Made by a program: the position numbers and the translations under genes. Below, one piece after another: positions 40,788 through 49,633 of a stretch of 64,000 bases of DNA. Where the stretch lies: positions 248,001 through 312,000 of the forward strand of contig NZ_JAFFSU010000007.1 in assembly GCF_017948455.1 (NCBI RefSeq). The letters run 5' to 3'. The stretch comes from Streptomyces sp. GESEQ-4. Its GTDB lineage: Bacteria; Actinomycetota; Actinomycetes; Streptomycetales; Streptomycetaceae. Below the pieces are notes generated by a model. The model was not told the origin of the DNA and did no database searches. It was given only the letters and a program-made list of their open reading frames with translations. How positions within the stretch are numbered: the stretch's first letter is position 1; every line of letters begins with the position of its first letter.

Positions 40788-43303
40788 TGCGGGTCCCGCT
40801 TTCTTGGCTGCGGGAGTACGTCGACCTGCCGGAGACGCAGACCGGTCGTGACGTGCAGGCCAAGCTCATTTCGGCCGGTCTGGAGGTCGAGACCGTCGAG
40901 CAGCTCGGCGACGGCCTCAAGGGCCCCCTGGTCGTCGGCCAGGTGCTGACCATCGAGGAGCTGACGGAGTTCAAGAAGCCGATCCGCTTCTGCACCGTCG
41001 ACGTCGGCACCGCCAACGGCACCGGTGAGCCCCAGGAGATCGTCTGCGGCGCCCGCAACTTCGCCGTCGGCGACAAGGTCGTGGTCGTGCTCCCGGGCGC
41101 GGTCCTGCCCGGCGGCTTCGCGATCAGCGCCCGCAAGACCTACGGCAAGACGTCCCACGGCATGATCTGCTCCAGCGACGAGCTGGGCATGGGCGACGAC
41201 GGCACCAAGGGCATCATCGTGCTGCCGCCGGAGTCCGAGATCGGCAAGGACGCCATCGAGCTGCTCGAACTCGTCGACGAGGTACTGGACATCGCCGTCA
41301 CCGCCAACCGCGGCGACTGTCTGTCCATCCGCGGCGTCGCCCGCGAGACCGCCATCGCCTACGGCCTCCCGCTGCGCGACCCCGCCCTCCTCGACGTCCC
41401 CGGCCCGAACGCCTTCGGCTACCCGGTCCAGGTCTCCGACCCGCTCGGCTGCGACCGCTTCACCGCCCGCACGGTCACCGGCCTCAGCTCCGAGGCGCGC
41501 TCCCCGATCTGGCTGCGGCGCCGCCTGCAGAAGGTCGGCATGCGCCCGATCTCGCTCGCCGTCGACATCACCAACTACGTGATGATGGAACTCGGCCAGC
41601 CGCTGCACGCCTACGACCGCTCCCTCGTCCAGGGCACGATCGGTGTCCGCCGGGCCACCGAGGGCGAGAAGATCGTCACCCTCGACGGCGTCGAGCGGAA
41701 GCTGCACGCCGAGGATCTGGTGATCACCGACGACCGCGGCCCGATCGGGCTCGCCGGTGTCATGGGCGGCGCCAACACCGAGATCGCCGACCACGAGGAC
41801 GTCGAGAACGCGACGACCGACGTGGTGATCGAGGCCGCGCACTTCGACCAGGTCGCGATCGCCCGCACCGCCCGCCGTCACAAGCTGTCCTCCGAGGCGT
41901 CCCGCCGCTTCGAGCGCGGCGTCGACCCGCAGGCCGCCGCCGCTGCCGCCCAGCGCACGGTCGACCTGCTGGTCCTGCTCGCCGGCGGCACCGCCGAGGC
42001 CGGGGTCACCGAGGTCATCGCCCCGTCCGCGCCGCACACCATCACCGTCCCGGCCGACCACCCGGACAAGGTCGCCGGAGTCGACTACGGCCGGGAGACC
42101 GTCGTACGCCGCCTCCAGCAGGTCGGCTGTGATGTGTACGGGCAGGACGAGCTGATCGTCACCGTCCCGTCCTGGCGGCCCGACCTCATGGAGAAGAACG
42201 ACCTCGCCGAAGAGGTCATCCGCCTGGAGGGCTACGAGAACCTGCCCTCCACGCTGCCCAAGCCGCCGTCCGGCCGGGGTCTGACGCACCGCCAGCGGCT
42301 GCACCGCCGCGTCGGCCGGGCGCTGGCCGGCGCCGGATACGTCGAGGCGCCGAACTACCCGTTCGTCAGCGAGCAGGTCTTCGACCAGCTCGGCCTGGAC
42401 GCGGACGACCCGGCCCGCCGTGTCGTCAAGCTCGTCAACCCGCTCAACGACGAGGAGCCCGCGCTCCGTACGTCGCTGCTGCCGGGCCTGCTGGGCGCGC
42501 TGCGGCGCAACGACGGCCGCGGCTCGCACGACCTCGCCCTGTTCGAGACCGGGCTGGTCTTCCAGCCGCGCGAACAGCAGCGGGTCGCCGCCCCCCATCT
42601 GCCGGTCGACCGGCGTCCCACGGACGAGGAGATCGCCGCGCTGAACGCCGTGCTGCCGGAGCAGCCCCGGCATGTCGCGGTCGTCCTCGCGGGCGCGCGC
42701 GAGCAGACCGGCTGGTGGGGCGAGGGCCGTCCGGCCGGGTGGGCGGACGCGGTGGACGCGGGGCGCGTCGTCGCGCGGGAAGCCGGGGCCGACCTGATCG
42801 TCCGCGGCGGTCAGTACGGTCCGTGGCACCCGGGTCGCTGCGCCGAGTTCGTGGTCGTCCTCGACGGCACGGAGACGGTCGTGGGCCATGCGGGCGAGTT
42901 GCACCCCCGTGTGCTCAAGGCCCTGGGCCTGCCCGCGCGTACCTGTGCGATGGAGCTGGACCTGGACGCCCTGGAGCAGGTGGGCGACGGTGTCCCGCAG
43001 GCGCCGCGCATCTCCACGTTCCCGGTGGCCACGCAGGATGTCGCCCTGGTCGTCGACAAGTTCGTGCCGCAGGCCGATGTGGAGGCCGCGTTGCGTGAGG
43101 GCGCGGGTGAACTCCTCGAGGCGATCCGGCTGTTCGACGTCTATGAGAACGAGGACCAGCTCGGGGAGGGCCGCAAGTCGCTGGCGTACGCGCTGCGGTT
43201 CCGGGCGGGGGACCGGACGTTGACCGTGGATGAGGCGTCTGCTGCTCGGGATGCGGCGGTTGCCCTTGCGGGCGAGCGTGTGGGGGCGGTTCTGAGGGGC
43301 TAG
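40787..43303 (+). CDS. pheT: Phenylalanyl-tRNA synthetase beta subunit
   Basis: This 838-residue PheT has all expected parts: an EMAP-like tRNA-binding domain (about 40-150), B1/B5 domains, the B3/B4 editing domain (around 215-380, where misacylated Tyr-tRNA is hydrolysed), a pseudo-catalytic class II core, and the C-terminal FDX-ACB anticodon-binding domain (ISTFPVATQDVALVVDKFVP). It overlaps pheS by one base. An interspersed repeat follows about 40 nt after the stop. Confidence 0.97.
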   Translation: MRVPLSWLREYVDLPETQTGRDVQAKLISAGLEVETVEQLGDGLKGPLVVGQVLTIEELTEFKKPIRFCTVDVGTANGTGEPQEIVCGARNFAVGDKVVVVLPGAVLPGGFAISARKTYGKTSHGMICSSDELGMGDDGTKGIIVLPPESEIGKDAIELLELVDEVLDIAVTANRGDCLSIRGVARETAIAYGLPLRDPALLDVPGPNAFGYPVQVSDPLGCDRFTARTVTGLSSEARSPIWLRRRLQKVGMRPISLAVDITNYVMMELGQPLHAYDRSLVQGTIGVRRATEGEKIVTLDGVERKLHAEDLVITDDRGPIGLAGVMGGANTEIADHEDVENATTDVVIEAAHFDQVAIARTARRHKLSSEASRRFERGVDPQAAAAAAQRTVDLLVLLAGGTAEAGVTEVIAPSAPHTITVPADHPDKVAGVDYGRETVVRRLQQVGCDVYGQDELIVTVPSWRPDLMEKNDLAEEVIRLEGYENLPSTLPKPPSGRGLTHRQRLHRRVGRALAGAGYVEAPNYPFVSEQVFDQLGLDADDPARRVVKLVNPLNDEEPALRTSLLPGLLGALRRNDGRGSHDLALFETGLVFQPREQQRVAAPHLPVDRRPTDEEIAALNAVLPEQPRHVAVVLAGAREQTGWWGEGRPAGWADAVDAGRVVAREAGADLIVRGGQYGPWHPGRCAEFVVVLDGTETVVGHAGELHPRVLKALGLPARTCAMELDLDALEQVGDGVPQAPRISTFPVATQDVALVVDKFVPQADVEAALREGAGELLEAIRLFDVYENEDQLGEGRKSLAYALRFRAGDRTLTVDEASAARDAAVALAGERVGAVLRG

Positions 43304-43344
43304 GCGCCGTGGGGGACTGTGTGGTCTGCCGGGTGCGGGTTTTC

Positions 43345-43385
43345 GGTGGTTGATCGCGCAGTTCCCCGCGCCCCTAAAGGGGCGC
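43345..43385. repeat. Interspersed hairpin repeat, short form, copy 4
   Basis: TTGATCGCGCAGTTCCCC followed by the hairpin GCGCCCCT-aa-AGGGGCGC at 43368-43385. Reverse complement of the 35092 copy, shorter at the outer end. It lies 3' of pheT. Confidence 0.82.
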
Positions 43386-43520
43386 TGCAGTCACCTCACT
43401 CAATGGGGTGACTTCTTCGGGCGAACTGGTTCTTCCTGGCCATGCGGTCGACAGAATCGGACCGGTCTTTCGGGGCCGGTCCGATTCTGTGCTGTCAGGG
43501 CCTATTGGGGGGCCATCGGC

Positions 43521-44591
43521 ATGAACCGCATCAATGCTGGGGTTCCCCGCAGGCCGGGGCGCCGGGTGCTCGCGATCGGGCTGCCGACGGTGTGGGGCGC
43601 CATAGCGATCACGTACAAGATGGCCTGTCCGCTCGCCCAGCAGAACGGGTTCGGGGCGCGCATCGTCACCAGCGCCGTCTTCTTCGCCGTCGGGACGGGC
43701 CTGATCGTCCATGTCCGGCAGGCGCTGCTGCGGGAGCTGCGGCAGGTGCGCCGGGTCGCGGGCGCCGCCCAGAGTGTGCTGCTACGGCCGTTGCCGCCCC
43801 GCATCGACGGGCTGCACGTCGCCGCCGCCCAACTGTCCGCGGAGCGCGGCGCGGTCATCGGCGGCGACCTGTACGAGGTGATCGCCACCGAGCACGGCGT
43901 ACGGGCGGTGATGGGCGACGTACGCGGACACGGTCTGACCGCCATCGGCACCGTCGCCGCCGTCCTCGGCAGCTTCCGTGAGGCCGTGCACGACGAGCCC
44001 GACCTCGGTGGTGTGCTGCGCAGGCTGGAGCGGGCGCTGGCCCGGCATCTGCGCGAGCGCGCCCGCGCCGCGCCCGACAGCCCGGTGGCCGAGGAGTTCA
44101 TCACGGTGCTGCTCCTGGAGATCGGTCCGGACGGCGACATGCACGCCCTCAACTGCGGCCACCCCTGGCCGTACCGCCTCACCGGCACCCACGTGGAACC
44201 CCTCACCCACGCCGACCCCCTGCCCCCGCTGGGCCCGTTCCCCCTCCCGGCCGACCTGCCCGCCGTACGCTGCGGCCAACTACGCCCCGAAGAGGCACTG
44301 TTCCTCTACACGGACGGCGCCGAGGACGCCCGAGACGCTCATGGCCGGTTCTTCCCACTGCCGACCGTACTCACAGAGGCCCTCAGCGACGGCGTGAACA
44401 CCCCCCAGCCCCTCCTGGGCACAGTCTTCACCCAACTCCTGCGCCACACAGCGGGCAGACTCACGGACGACGTGGCATTGCTGGTCCTACAGAACGACCG
44501 AACCAACGTGCAGCGCAACATGCCTATAGGGGCGCGGGGAACTGCGCGACCAGCCCCCACGCACCGGCTGCCGACAAACAACCTCCACTGA
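43521..44591 (+). CDS. PP2C/SpoIIE-type serine phosphatase with a repeat-derived tail
   Basis: This 356-residue protein has two hydrophobic segments near the N-terminus (about 13-65) and a PPM/RsbU-like phosphatase domain at about 95-330: VIGGDLYEVIATEHGVRAVM, GDVRGHGLTAIGTVA, LNCGHPWPYRL, LFLYTDGAEDARD and LTDDVALLVLQ. These supply the metal-binding aspartates. It probably dephosphorylates an anti-anti-sigma factor. The ATG at 43521 starts the recognisable protein; the frame is open further upstream only through an interspersed repeat. The last ~20 residues (IGARGTARPAPTHRLP...) come from another repeat copy. Confidence 0.87.
   Translation: MNRINAGVPRRPGRRVLAIGLPTVWGAIAITYKMACPLAQQNGFGARIVTSAVFFAVGTGLIVHVRQALLRELRQVRRVAGAAQSVLLRPLPPRIDGLHVAAAQLSAERGAVIGGDLYEVIATEHGVRAVMGDVRGHGLTAIGTVAAVLGSFREAVHDEPDLGGVLRRLERALARHLRERARAAPDSPVAEEFITVLLLEIGPDGDMHALNCGHPWPYRLTGTHVEPLTHADPLPPLGPFPLPADLPAVRCGQLRPEEALFLYTDGAEDARDAHGRFFPLPTVLTEALSDGVNTPQPLLGTVFTQLLRHTAGRLTDDVALLVLQNDRTNVQRNMPIGARGTARPAPTHRLPTNNLH
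44523..44570. repeat. Interspersed hairpin repeat, short form, copy 5 (inside a reading frame)
   Basis: CTATAGGGGCGCGGGGAACT then GCGCGACCAGCCCCCACG. Half of the hairpin is missing (CCTATAGGGG remains). It encodes the C-terminal tail of the phosphatase, in the same reading phase (GARGTARPA) as copy 3 in the SseB-family gene. Confidence 0.82.
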
Positions 44592-44744
44592 ACGGCGCTT
44601 AGTCGCACCGCCAAGCCCCCGGCAGGGCCGCCGCACTGTACGAGGGGGAGCCGGCGGCCCGGCCGGCCTCTGACGAGGCATTTCAGTCAACCGGTCGGCA
44701 ACTCTCCGCAACAGCGCACGCACGGTGCGGATTCGCGCACTCGG

Positions 44745-44761
44745 TTCACACCCCGTGTGAA
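44745..44761. promoter_or_regulatory. Palindrome before the XRE regulator, shared with 47151-47167
   Basis: TTCACA-CCCCG-TGTGAA is a perfect 6-bp inverted repeat 48 nt upstream of the XRE gene and 12 nt before a TAATCT -10-like hexamer. A close relative, TTCACACACCGTGTGCG on the minus strand at 47151-47167, lies before the small membrane protein gene. Confidence 0.45.
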
Positions 44762-44808
44762 GACGGAACCACTAATCTGACGCCACCGAGCCACCCGGGG
44801 GGCAACCC

Positions 44809-46149
44809 ATGCAGCCCAACACTCTGCTCGACGCGATCCTGGACGAGGCGGGGGTCTCGCACGCGGGACTGGCCGCACATGTGAATCAGGCGGGACGGGC
44901 CCGCGGCCTCGCGCTCAGGTACGAACACACCGCCGTGGCGCGGTGGTTGAAGGGCCAGCGCCCCCGCGGCCAGGTCCCCGACCTGATCTGCGAGGTACTC
45001 GCCGCCCGACTGCAACGCCCCGTCACCCTCGACGACATCGGCCTCGGCGTGCCCGGTGAACCGTCCACCCCGCACGGCACCTCGCTGTCCGGTTTCGTCG
45101 AGCGGGCCACCGCGCTGTGGCGCTCGGACGAACAGCAACGCCCGCACATCCTGGGCGCCCCCGCCGTCACCGGCACGCCCGCCGTGATGCCGGTCTGGGA
45201 GTGGGAGAACCCGCCCGAGGACGTCGACGTCTCCCGCGGCGGACGGCACCGGGTCACCCCCTCCGACCTGGAGATGCTGCGCGCCGCCCGTACGCACTAC
45301 GAGCAGATGTACCGCAAGGCCGGCGGCATAGCGACCCGCACCCGGATCGTCGGCTTCCTCAACTCCGAGGCCGCGCCGCTGCTGCGCGGCAGCTACACCG
45401 ACGCCACCGGCCGCCAAGTACACCGGGCCACCGGCGGGTTGGTGGCGATCGCCGGGATCTGCGCGTACGACTCCGACGCCCACGGGCTGGCCCAGCGCTA
45501 CTTCCACCAGGCGCTGAGGCTGGCGAAGGCCAGCGGGGACCGGGGGCTCGGGGCGTACATCATCGCGCTCCTCGTCAACCAGGCCCTGTTCATGCGGGAG
45601 CACCGCCAGGCCGTGGCCTTCGCGGAGGCCGCGCTGCGGGCTGCGGGCAAGCACATCACCCCGGCTCTCGCCTCCGACCTGTACGCGATGCAGGCGAAGG
45701 CGTACGCGCACCTGGGCGACGGCACGAGCGCCCTGTCCTGCATCCGGCGTGCCGAGACGGCCGCCGAACGCATCCGGCGCGGATACGAGCCCGACGAGAC
45801 GGGCTATGTCCAGCCGGGACTCGTCAACGTCCAGGTGGCTGAGGCGCTTCTCAGCCTCGGTGAACTGGCGGCGGCGGGGGAGCATGCCGCGGCCGCTGTC
45901 GGTAACCCGGCCCACGATCGCGGGCGAGTGCACCGGCTCGCCATGCTCAGCACGATCGAGCTGCGGCAGGGCAACGCGGACAAGGCGGTGGCCACCGCGG
46001 TGCAGATGGCCGAACAGGCCCGGGGGATGGAGTCCCAGCGGCTGCGCGACAGACTCCGGGCGGTACGTGAGCACTTGATGCGCAGCGGCTGCGCGGGCAC
46101 GGCCGAGGCCGCCGAACTCATCGATGGGGCACTGCGCGTACCGCTGTAA
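44809..46149 (+). CDS. XRE-family regulator with TPR-like C-terminal region
   Basis: This 446-residue protein has a divergent N-terminal helix-turn-helix (about 5-70, NTLLDAILDEAGVSHAGLAA ... ARWLKGQRP). A long helical region of tetratricopeptide-like repeats follows (GLAQRYFHQALRLAKASGD ... AYAHLGDGTSALSCIRRAE). This architecture is abundant in Streptomyces and includes NsdA-like regulators of antibiotic production. A Nudix hydrolase gene follows in the same direction 74 nt later, a common pairing. The ligand is unknown. Confidence 0.87.
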   Translation: MQPNTLLDAILDEAGVSHAGLAAHVNQAGRARGLALRYEHTAVARWLKGQRPRGQVPDLICEVLAARLQRPVTLDDIGLGVPGEPSTPHGTSLSGFVERATALWRSDEQQRPHILGAPAVTGTPAVMPVWEWENPPEDVDVSRGGRHRVTPSDLEMLRAARTHYEQMYRKAGGIATRTRIVGFLNSEAAPLLRGSYTDATGRQVHRATGGLVAIAGICAYDSDAHGLAQRYFHQALRLAKASGDRGLGAYIIALLVNQALFMREHRQAVAFAEAALRAAGKHITPALASDLYAMQAKAYAHLGDGTSALSCIRRAETAAERIRRGYEPDETGYVQPGLVNVQVAEALLSLGELAAAGEHAAAAVGNPAHDRGRVHRLAMLSTIELRQGNADKAVATAVQMAEQARGMESQRLRDRLRAVREHLMRSGCAGTAEAAELIDGALRVPL

Positions 46150-46223
46150 TCGGGCGCTGGAACACCGACACTCATAGTCCCTGCTGCGATATTGCCACTT
46201 ACTCGATGGAAGGTGGCAGAACC

Positions 46224-46769
46224 GTGCAGTGGACGAAACAGAACGAACAAACTGTGTATGAAAACCGCTGGTTCACCGTCAATCTGGCAGACGTGGAGCT
46301 GCCCGACGGCCGGCACCTGGACCACTTCCTCATACGGCTGCGGCCGGTCGCCGTGGCCACAGTGGTCACCGAGGCCAATGAAGTGCTCCTCCTGTGGCGC
46401 CACCGCTTCATCACCGACAGCTGGGGGTGGGAACTCGCGGCGGGCGTCGTCGAGGACGGCGAGGACATCGCCCGCGCGGCCGCCAGGGAACTCGAGGAGG
46501 AGACCGGATGGCGGCCGGGACCGCTGCGCCACTTGATGACCGTGGAGCCGTCCAACGGGCTCACCGACGCCCGGCACCACGTCTACTGGGCCGACCAGGG
46601 CGAGTACATCGGCCACCCCGTGGACGACTTCGAGTCGGACCGCCGGGAGTGGGTCCCCCTCAAACTCGTCCCCGACATGATCGCCCGTGGGGAGGTCCCG
46701 GCCGCCAACATGGCGGCCGCGTTACTGATGCTGCACCACCTCAGGCTGGGGCAGGACGCCTTGCCCTGA
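46224..46769 (+). CDS. Nudix hydrolase (ADP-ribose pyrophosphatase-like)
   Basis: This 181-residue Nudix protein has an intact box at about residues 74-96 (GVVEDGED-IARAAARELEEETGW: Gly, Glu, Arg-Glu and Glu-Glu positions all kept). The GTG at 46224 has AAGGTGG at the right distance; an ATG six codons upstream is possible. ADP-ribose or another nucleoside diphosphate derivative is the likely substrate. Co-direction with the XRE-TPR regulator suggests a functional link, for example making or removing its ligand (inference). Confidence 0.88.
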   Translation: MQWTKQNEQTVYENRWFTVNLADVELPDGRHLDHFLIRLRPVAVATVVTEANEVLLLWRHRFITDSWGWELAAGVVEDGEDIARAAARELEEETGWRPGPLRHLMTVEPSNGLTDARHHVYWADQGEYIGHPVDDFESDRREWVPLKLVPDMIARGEVPAANMAAALLMLHHLRLGQDALP

Positions 46770-46783
46770 TGCGACGTCCCTGA

Positions 46784-47071
46784 TCAATGCCCTACCGCCT
46801 GCCAGATCGCCACGACGAGAGCACCCACGGCGGTGAGGGCGGCGACCGCGGGCAGCGGCCAGCGCGCGTGTTCCAGTGTGTTGATCCGGGTGTTCAGCTC
46901 GTCGAGTTCCTTGGCGGACTCCTCGGTACGGTGCGTGAGCAGAGCCAGGTCGCCCTCCACGCGGGCGTAGGCGACGTCGAGACGACGTCGTAACTCTGCG
47001 AGTTCACCGGTTACGACCGGATGCTCGGGATCGGCGGTCACGAGTCCGCTCCTTTCCGTAGTCGTTTCCAT
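46784..47071 (-). CDS. Small coiled-coil protein with one C-terminal membrane helix
   Basis: This protein of about 95 residues starts METTTERSGLVTADP. It has a heptad-rich segment (LAELRRRLDVAYARVEGDLA ... EESAKELDELNTRINTLE) and one hydrophobic helix at about 73-92, ending WQAVGH. It looks like a tail-anchored cytoplasmic coiled coil. The family is not recognised. The start is uncertain because the frame is open further upstream. The TTCACACACCGTGTG palindrome lies about 80 nt upstream. Confidence 0.65.
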   Translation of the reverse strand: METTTERSGLVTADPEHPVVTGELAELRRRLDVAYARVEGDLALLTHRTEESAKELDELNTRINTLEHARWPLPAVAALTAVGALVVAIWQAVGH

Positions 47072-47150
47072 CCCTGGCATGCGCAGACAAAGTGAACTCG
47101 CCTGGTGGGCGTGTGGGGAGAGTGTGCGAGGGGCATATGCGAGCCCGGTG

Positions 47151-47167
47151 CGCACACGGTGTGTGAA
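47151..47167. promoter_or_regulatory. Second copy of the TTCACAC palindrome
   Basis: Read on the minus strand this is TTCACACACCGTGTGCG, 14 of 17 bases identical to the site at 44745-44761. It lies upstream of the small coiled-coil protein gene. Confidence 0.4.
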
Positions 47168-47174
47168 TGACATG

Positions 47175-47203
47175 GGCCCGGCACCTCTTCGGTGCCGGGC
47201 CCG
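47175..47203. terminator. Terminator hairpin after the acyl-CoA dehydrogenase gene
   Basis: GGGCCCGGCACC and GGTGCCGGGCCC are perfect 12-bp arms around TCTTC, 31 nt after the dehydrogenase stop on the minus strand. Confidence 0.8.
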
Positions 47204-47233
47204 TGTACTTGGCCGGAATCTGACCGTCTGTAA

Positions 47234-48094
47234 TCAGCCGTAGGTGTAGAAGCCCGACCCCGACTTCCGGCCCAGCCGGCCGGCGTCCACCATGCGCTGC
47301 AGCAGCGGGGGAGCGGCGTACAGCGGCTCCTTGTACTCCTCGTACATCGAATACGCCACCGAGGCGACCGTGTCCAGGCCGATCAGGTCGGACAGCTTCA
47401 GCGGGCCCATCGGGTGGGCGCAGCCGAGTTCCATGCCGTTGTCGATGTCCTCGCGGCTGGCGATGCCCGACTCGAACATCCGGATCGCGGAGAGCAGATA
47501 CGGGATCAGCAGAGCGTTGACCACGAAGCCGGAGCGGTCCTGGGCGCGGATGGCGTGCTTGCCGAGCAGCTTCTCGGCGAAGCCCTGCGCACGGCTGAGC
47601 GTGCCCTCGGAGGTTGTGAGCGCGGGGATCAGCTCGACCAGCTTCTGCACCGGGGCCGGGTTGAAGAAGTGGATGCCGATGACGTGGTCGGGCCGCGAGG
47701 TGGCGACCGCGAGCTTCACCAGCGGGATGGAGGAGGTGTTGGATGCGAGGATCGCGTCCGGGCGCGTCACGACCTGGTCGAGCACCTGGAAGATCTCGGT
47801 CTTCACCTGCTCGTTCTCGACGACGGCCTCGATCACCAGGTCGCGGTCGGCGAACTCGCCGAGGTCGGTGGTGAAGCCGAGCCGAGCCTGCGTCGCCTCC
47901 AGCTCCTCCGCCGTGATCTTGCCGCGCTCGGCCGCCTTGGAAAGGGAGTTGAGCAGCCGGGTGCGGCCGATCTCCAGGGACTCGCCGGTGGTCTCGGCGA
48001 CCATCACGTCCAGTCCGGCGCGGGCGCACACCTCGGCGATGCCCGCTCCCATCTGTCCGCAGCCCACGACTCCGACGCGTTGGATGTCGGTCAC
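47234..48094 (-). CDS. 3-hydroxybutyryl-CoA dehydrogenase (FadB2-like)
   Basis: This 286-residue enzyme has an N-terminal Rossmann fold VGVVGCGQMGAGIAEVCARA, SNTSSIPL, and the HFFNPAPVQKLVELIP signature of 3-hydroxyacyl-CoA dehydrogenases. The C-terminal helical domain contains RSGFVVNALLIPYL and a final GRKSGSGFYTYG. It oxidises 3-hydroxybutyryl-CoA with NAD(P) or supplies it in reverse. The start is GTG. The gene stands alone, with a strong terminator after it. Confidence 0.93.
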   Translation of the reverse strand: MTDIQRVGVVGCGQMGAGIAEVCARAGLDVMVAETTGESLEIGRTRLLNSLSKAAERGKITAEELEATQARLGFTTDLGEFADRDLVIEAVVENEQVKTEIFQVLDQVVTRPDAILASNTSSIPLVKLAVATSRPDHVIGIHFFNPAPVQKLVELIPALTTSEGTLSRAQGFAEKLLGKHAIRAQDRSGFVVNALLIPYLLSAIRMFESGIASREDIDNGMELGCAHPMGPLKLSDLIGLDTVASVAYSMYEEYKEPLYAAPPLLQRMVDAGRLGRKSGSGFYTYG

Positions 48095-48262
48095 ATCGTC
48101 CCCTTACTGATCGACGCCTGCGACAGGCCGCCATTTGTGTGGAGCCTGCTCCGATCGTGCACGTTACCCGTAAGTATCGATGATCGATCGCCGGGGTGCG
48201 GGCATCCTGGGGCGCGGAGACGATCCGTGACCGAGCGGGTCCGCAGCGTATGGGGTGTACAG

Positions 48263-49489
48263 ATGGGACGGTTGTCACGTCGGGCGTTCGCGGTGGCGGC
48301 GCTGGCGGCCCTCACGCCGGCGTCGAGTGCGTCGGCCGTGCCGCGCCATCCGCGGGCGGCGGCGGGCGAGATGCGCGGCATGTGGCTGGCGACCGTGGCC
48401 AACCGCGACTGGCCCTCCCGGGCGGGCCTGAGCCCGGCCCAGCAGCGGGCGGAACTGATCACCCACCTCGACACCGCGGTCCGCAACCGCCTCAACACCG
48501 TGATCTTCCAGGTCCGCCCGACGGCCGACGCGCTGTGGCCCTCGCCGTACGAGCCCTGGTCGCAGTACCTCACCGGCACCCAGGGCAAGGACCCGGGCTG
48601 GGACCCGCTCGGCTCGGCCGTGGCCGAGGCGCATGCCCGGGGCCTGGAACTGCACGCCTGGTTCAACCCGTTCCGCATCGCCAATCACACCGACCCGCAG
48701 CGGCTCGCCGCCTCGCACCCCGCGCGCAAGCACCCGGACTGGGTGGTGACGTACGGCGGGAAGCTCTACTACAACCCGGGGCTGCCCGAGGTCCGCGCCT
48801 TCGTCCAGGAGGCCATGCTCGACGCGGTGCGCAAGTACCCCGTCGACGCCGTGCACTTCGACGACTACTTCTACCCGTATCCGGTGGCGGGCCAGACCTT
48901 CGACGACGCCGCCGCCTTCGATCTGTACGGCGGCGGCTTCGGGAACCGGGCCGACTGGCGGCGGGACAACATCAACCGGCTGGTGGGCGAGATGGCAGCC
49001 CGGATCAAGTCGCTCAGGCCGGGCACCCAGTTCGGGATCAGCCCCTTCGGGGTGTGGCGCAACGCCGCCACCGACCCACTCGGCTCCGACACCCGGGCGG
49101 GGGTGCAGACGTACGACGACCTGTACGCCGACACCCGCAGGTGGGTCCGCGAGAACTGGATCGACTACATCTGCCCGCAGCTGTACTGGAACATCGGCCT
49201 CGCCGCGGCCGACTACGCCAAGATCCTGCCCTGGTGGGCCTCGGCCGTGCGCGGCAGCGGGACCCGGCTGTACGTCGGCGAGGCGCTCTACAAGGCGGGC
49301 GACCCGGCACAGCCCGCGGCCTGGCAGGACCCGGCCGAACTGTCCCGACACCTCACCCTGGCCAAGGAGCACCCGGAGGCGCGGGGGCACGTGTTCTTCG
49401 CGGCCAGGGAGGTCAGGGAGGACAAGACCGGGTCCATGGCCCGGGTGGTTGCCGACCACTACCAGCGGCCGGCGCGGACGCCCCGATGA
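48263..49489 (+). CDS. Tat-exported glycosyl hydrolase-like protein (GHL10/DUF187)
   Basis: This 408-residue protein starts MGRLSRRAFAVAALAALTPA: a twin-arginine signal (SRRAF) with Ala-rich cleavage region, so it is exported folded. The body is a DUF187/GHL10 TIM barrel: GEMRGMWLATVANRDWPS, VIFQVRPTADALWPSPYEPW, ELHAWFNPFRIANH, VDAVHFDDYFYPYP and ICPQLYWNIGL. The acidic residues fit a glycoside hydrolase. A nearly identical 50-bp piece of this gene (49217-49267) recurs at 53869-53918 on the far side of the accessory insert. The gene itself is complete. Confidence 0.9.
   Translation: MGRLSRRAFAVAALAALTPASSASAVPRHPRAAAGEMRGMWLATVANRDWPSRAGLSPAQQRAELITHLDTAVRNRLNTVIFQVRPTADALWPSPYEPWSQYLTGTQGKDPGWDPLGSAVAEAHARGLELHAWFNPFRIANHTDPQRLAASHPARKHPDWVVTYGGKLYYNPGLPEVRAFVQEAMLDAVRKYPVDAVHFDDYFYPYPVAGQTFDDAAAFDLYGGGFGNRADWRRDNINRLVGEMAARIKSLRPGTQFGISPFGVWRNAATDPLGSDTRAGVQTYDDLYADTRRWVRENWIDYICPQLYWNIGLAAADYAKILPWWASAVRGSGTRLYVGEALYKAGDPAQPAAWQDPAELSRHLTLAKEHPEARGHVFFAAREVREDKTGSMARVVADHYQRPARTPR
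49217..49267 (+). repeat. 50-bp segment of the glycosidase gene duplicated at 53869-53918
   Basis: GCCAAGATCCTGCCCTGGTG through GGCAGCGGGACCCGG is the same at both sites except for one missing C in the distant copy. The flanks on both sides are unrelated. Confidence 0.9.
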
Positions 49490-49540
49490 TGGAGGGGCAG
49501 GCCCTGCAGAGCAGCCGGGCTCAACGCCCGCCGGCAGGCT

Positions 49541-49620
49541 GAGTCGGGCTGCTTCAGGCCAGCCTTGCAACTGTCGCACTCGCGGCAGGAGTCGACGAGG
49601 CAACCGACGCCCACGCAGCG
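49541..49620 (-). pseudogene. Scrap of a zinc alcohol dehydrogenase
   Basis: The minus strand reads RCVGVGCLVDSCRECDSCKA GLKQ, split here for length. This is the structural-zinc loop (four cysteines) of the CAD/YahK-type alcohol dehydrogenases. Nothing before or after it continues the enzyme, and stop codons follow. It is a ~27-codon remnant at the edge of the accessory insert. Confidence 0.75.
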
Positions 49621-49633
49621 ACCTGAGCGGCGT

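Noticed and set aside
43350..43520. Open frame extending the PP2C phosphatase by 57 residues upstream
   Set aside because: It is encoded by an interspersed repeat and intergenic sequence and is not phosphatase-like; the ATG at 43521 begins the real protein.
49541..49620. A four-cysteine mini-protein as a new zinc finger
   Set aside because: The spacing and flanking residues are those of the structural zinc loop of alcohol dehydrogenases, and there is no start codon or ribosome site, so it is a scrap.
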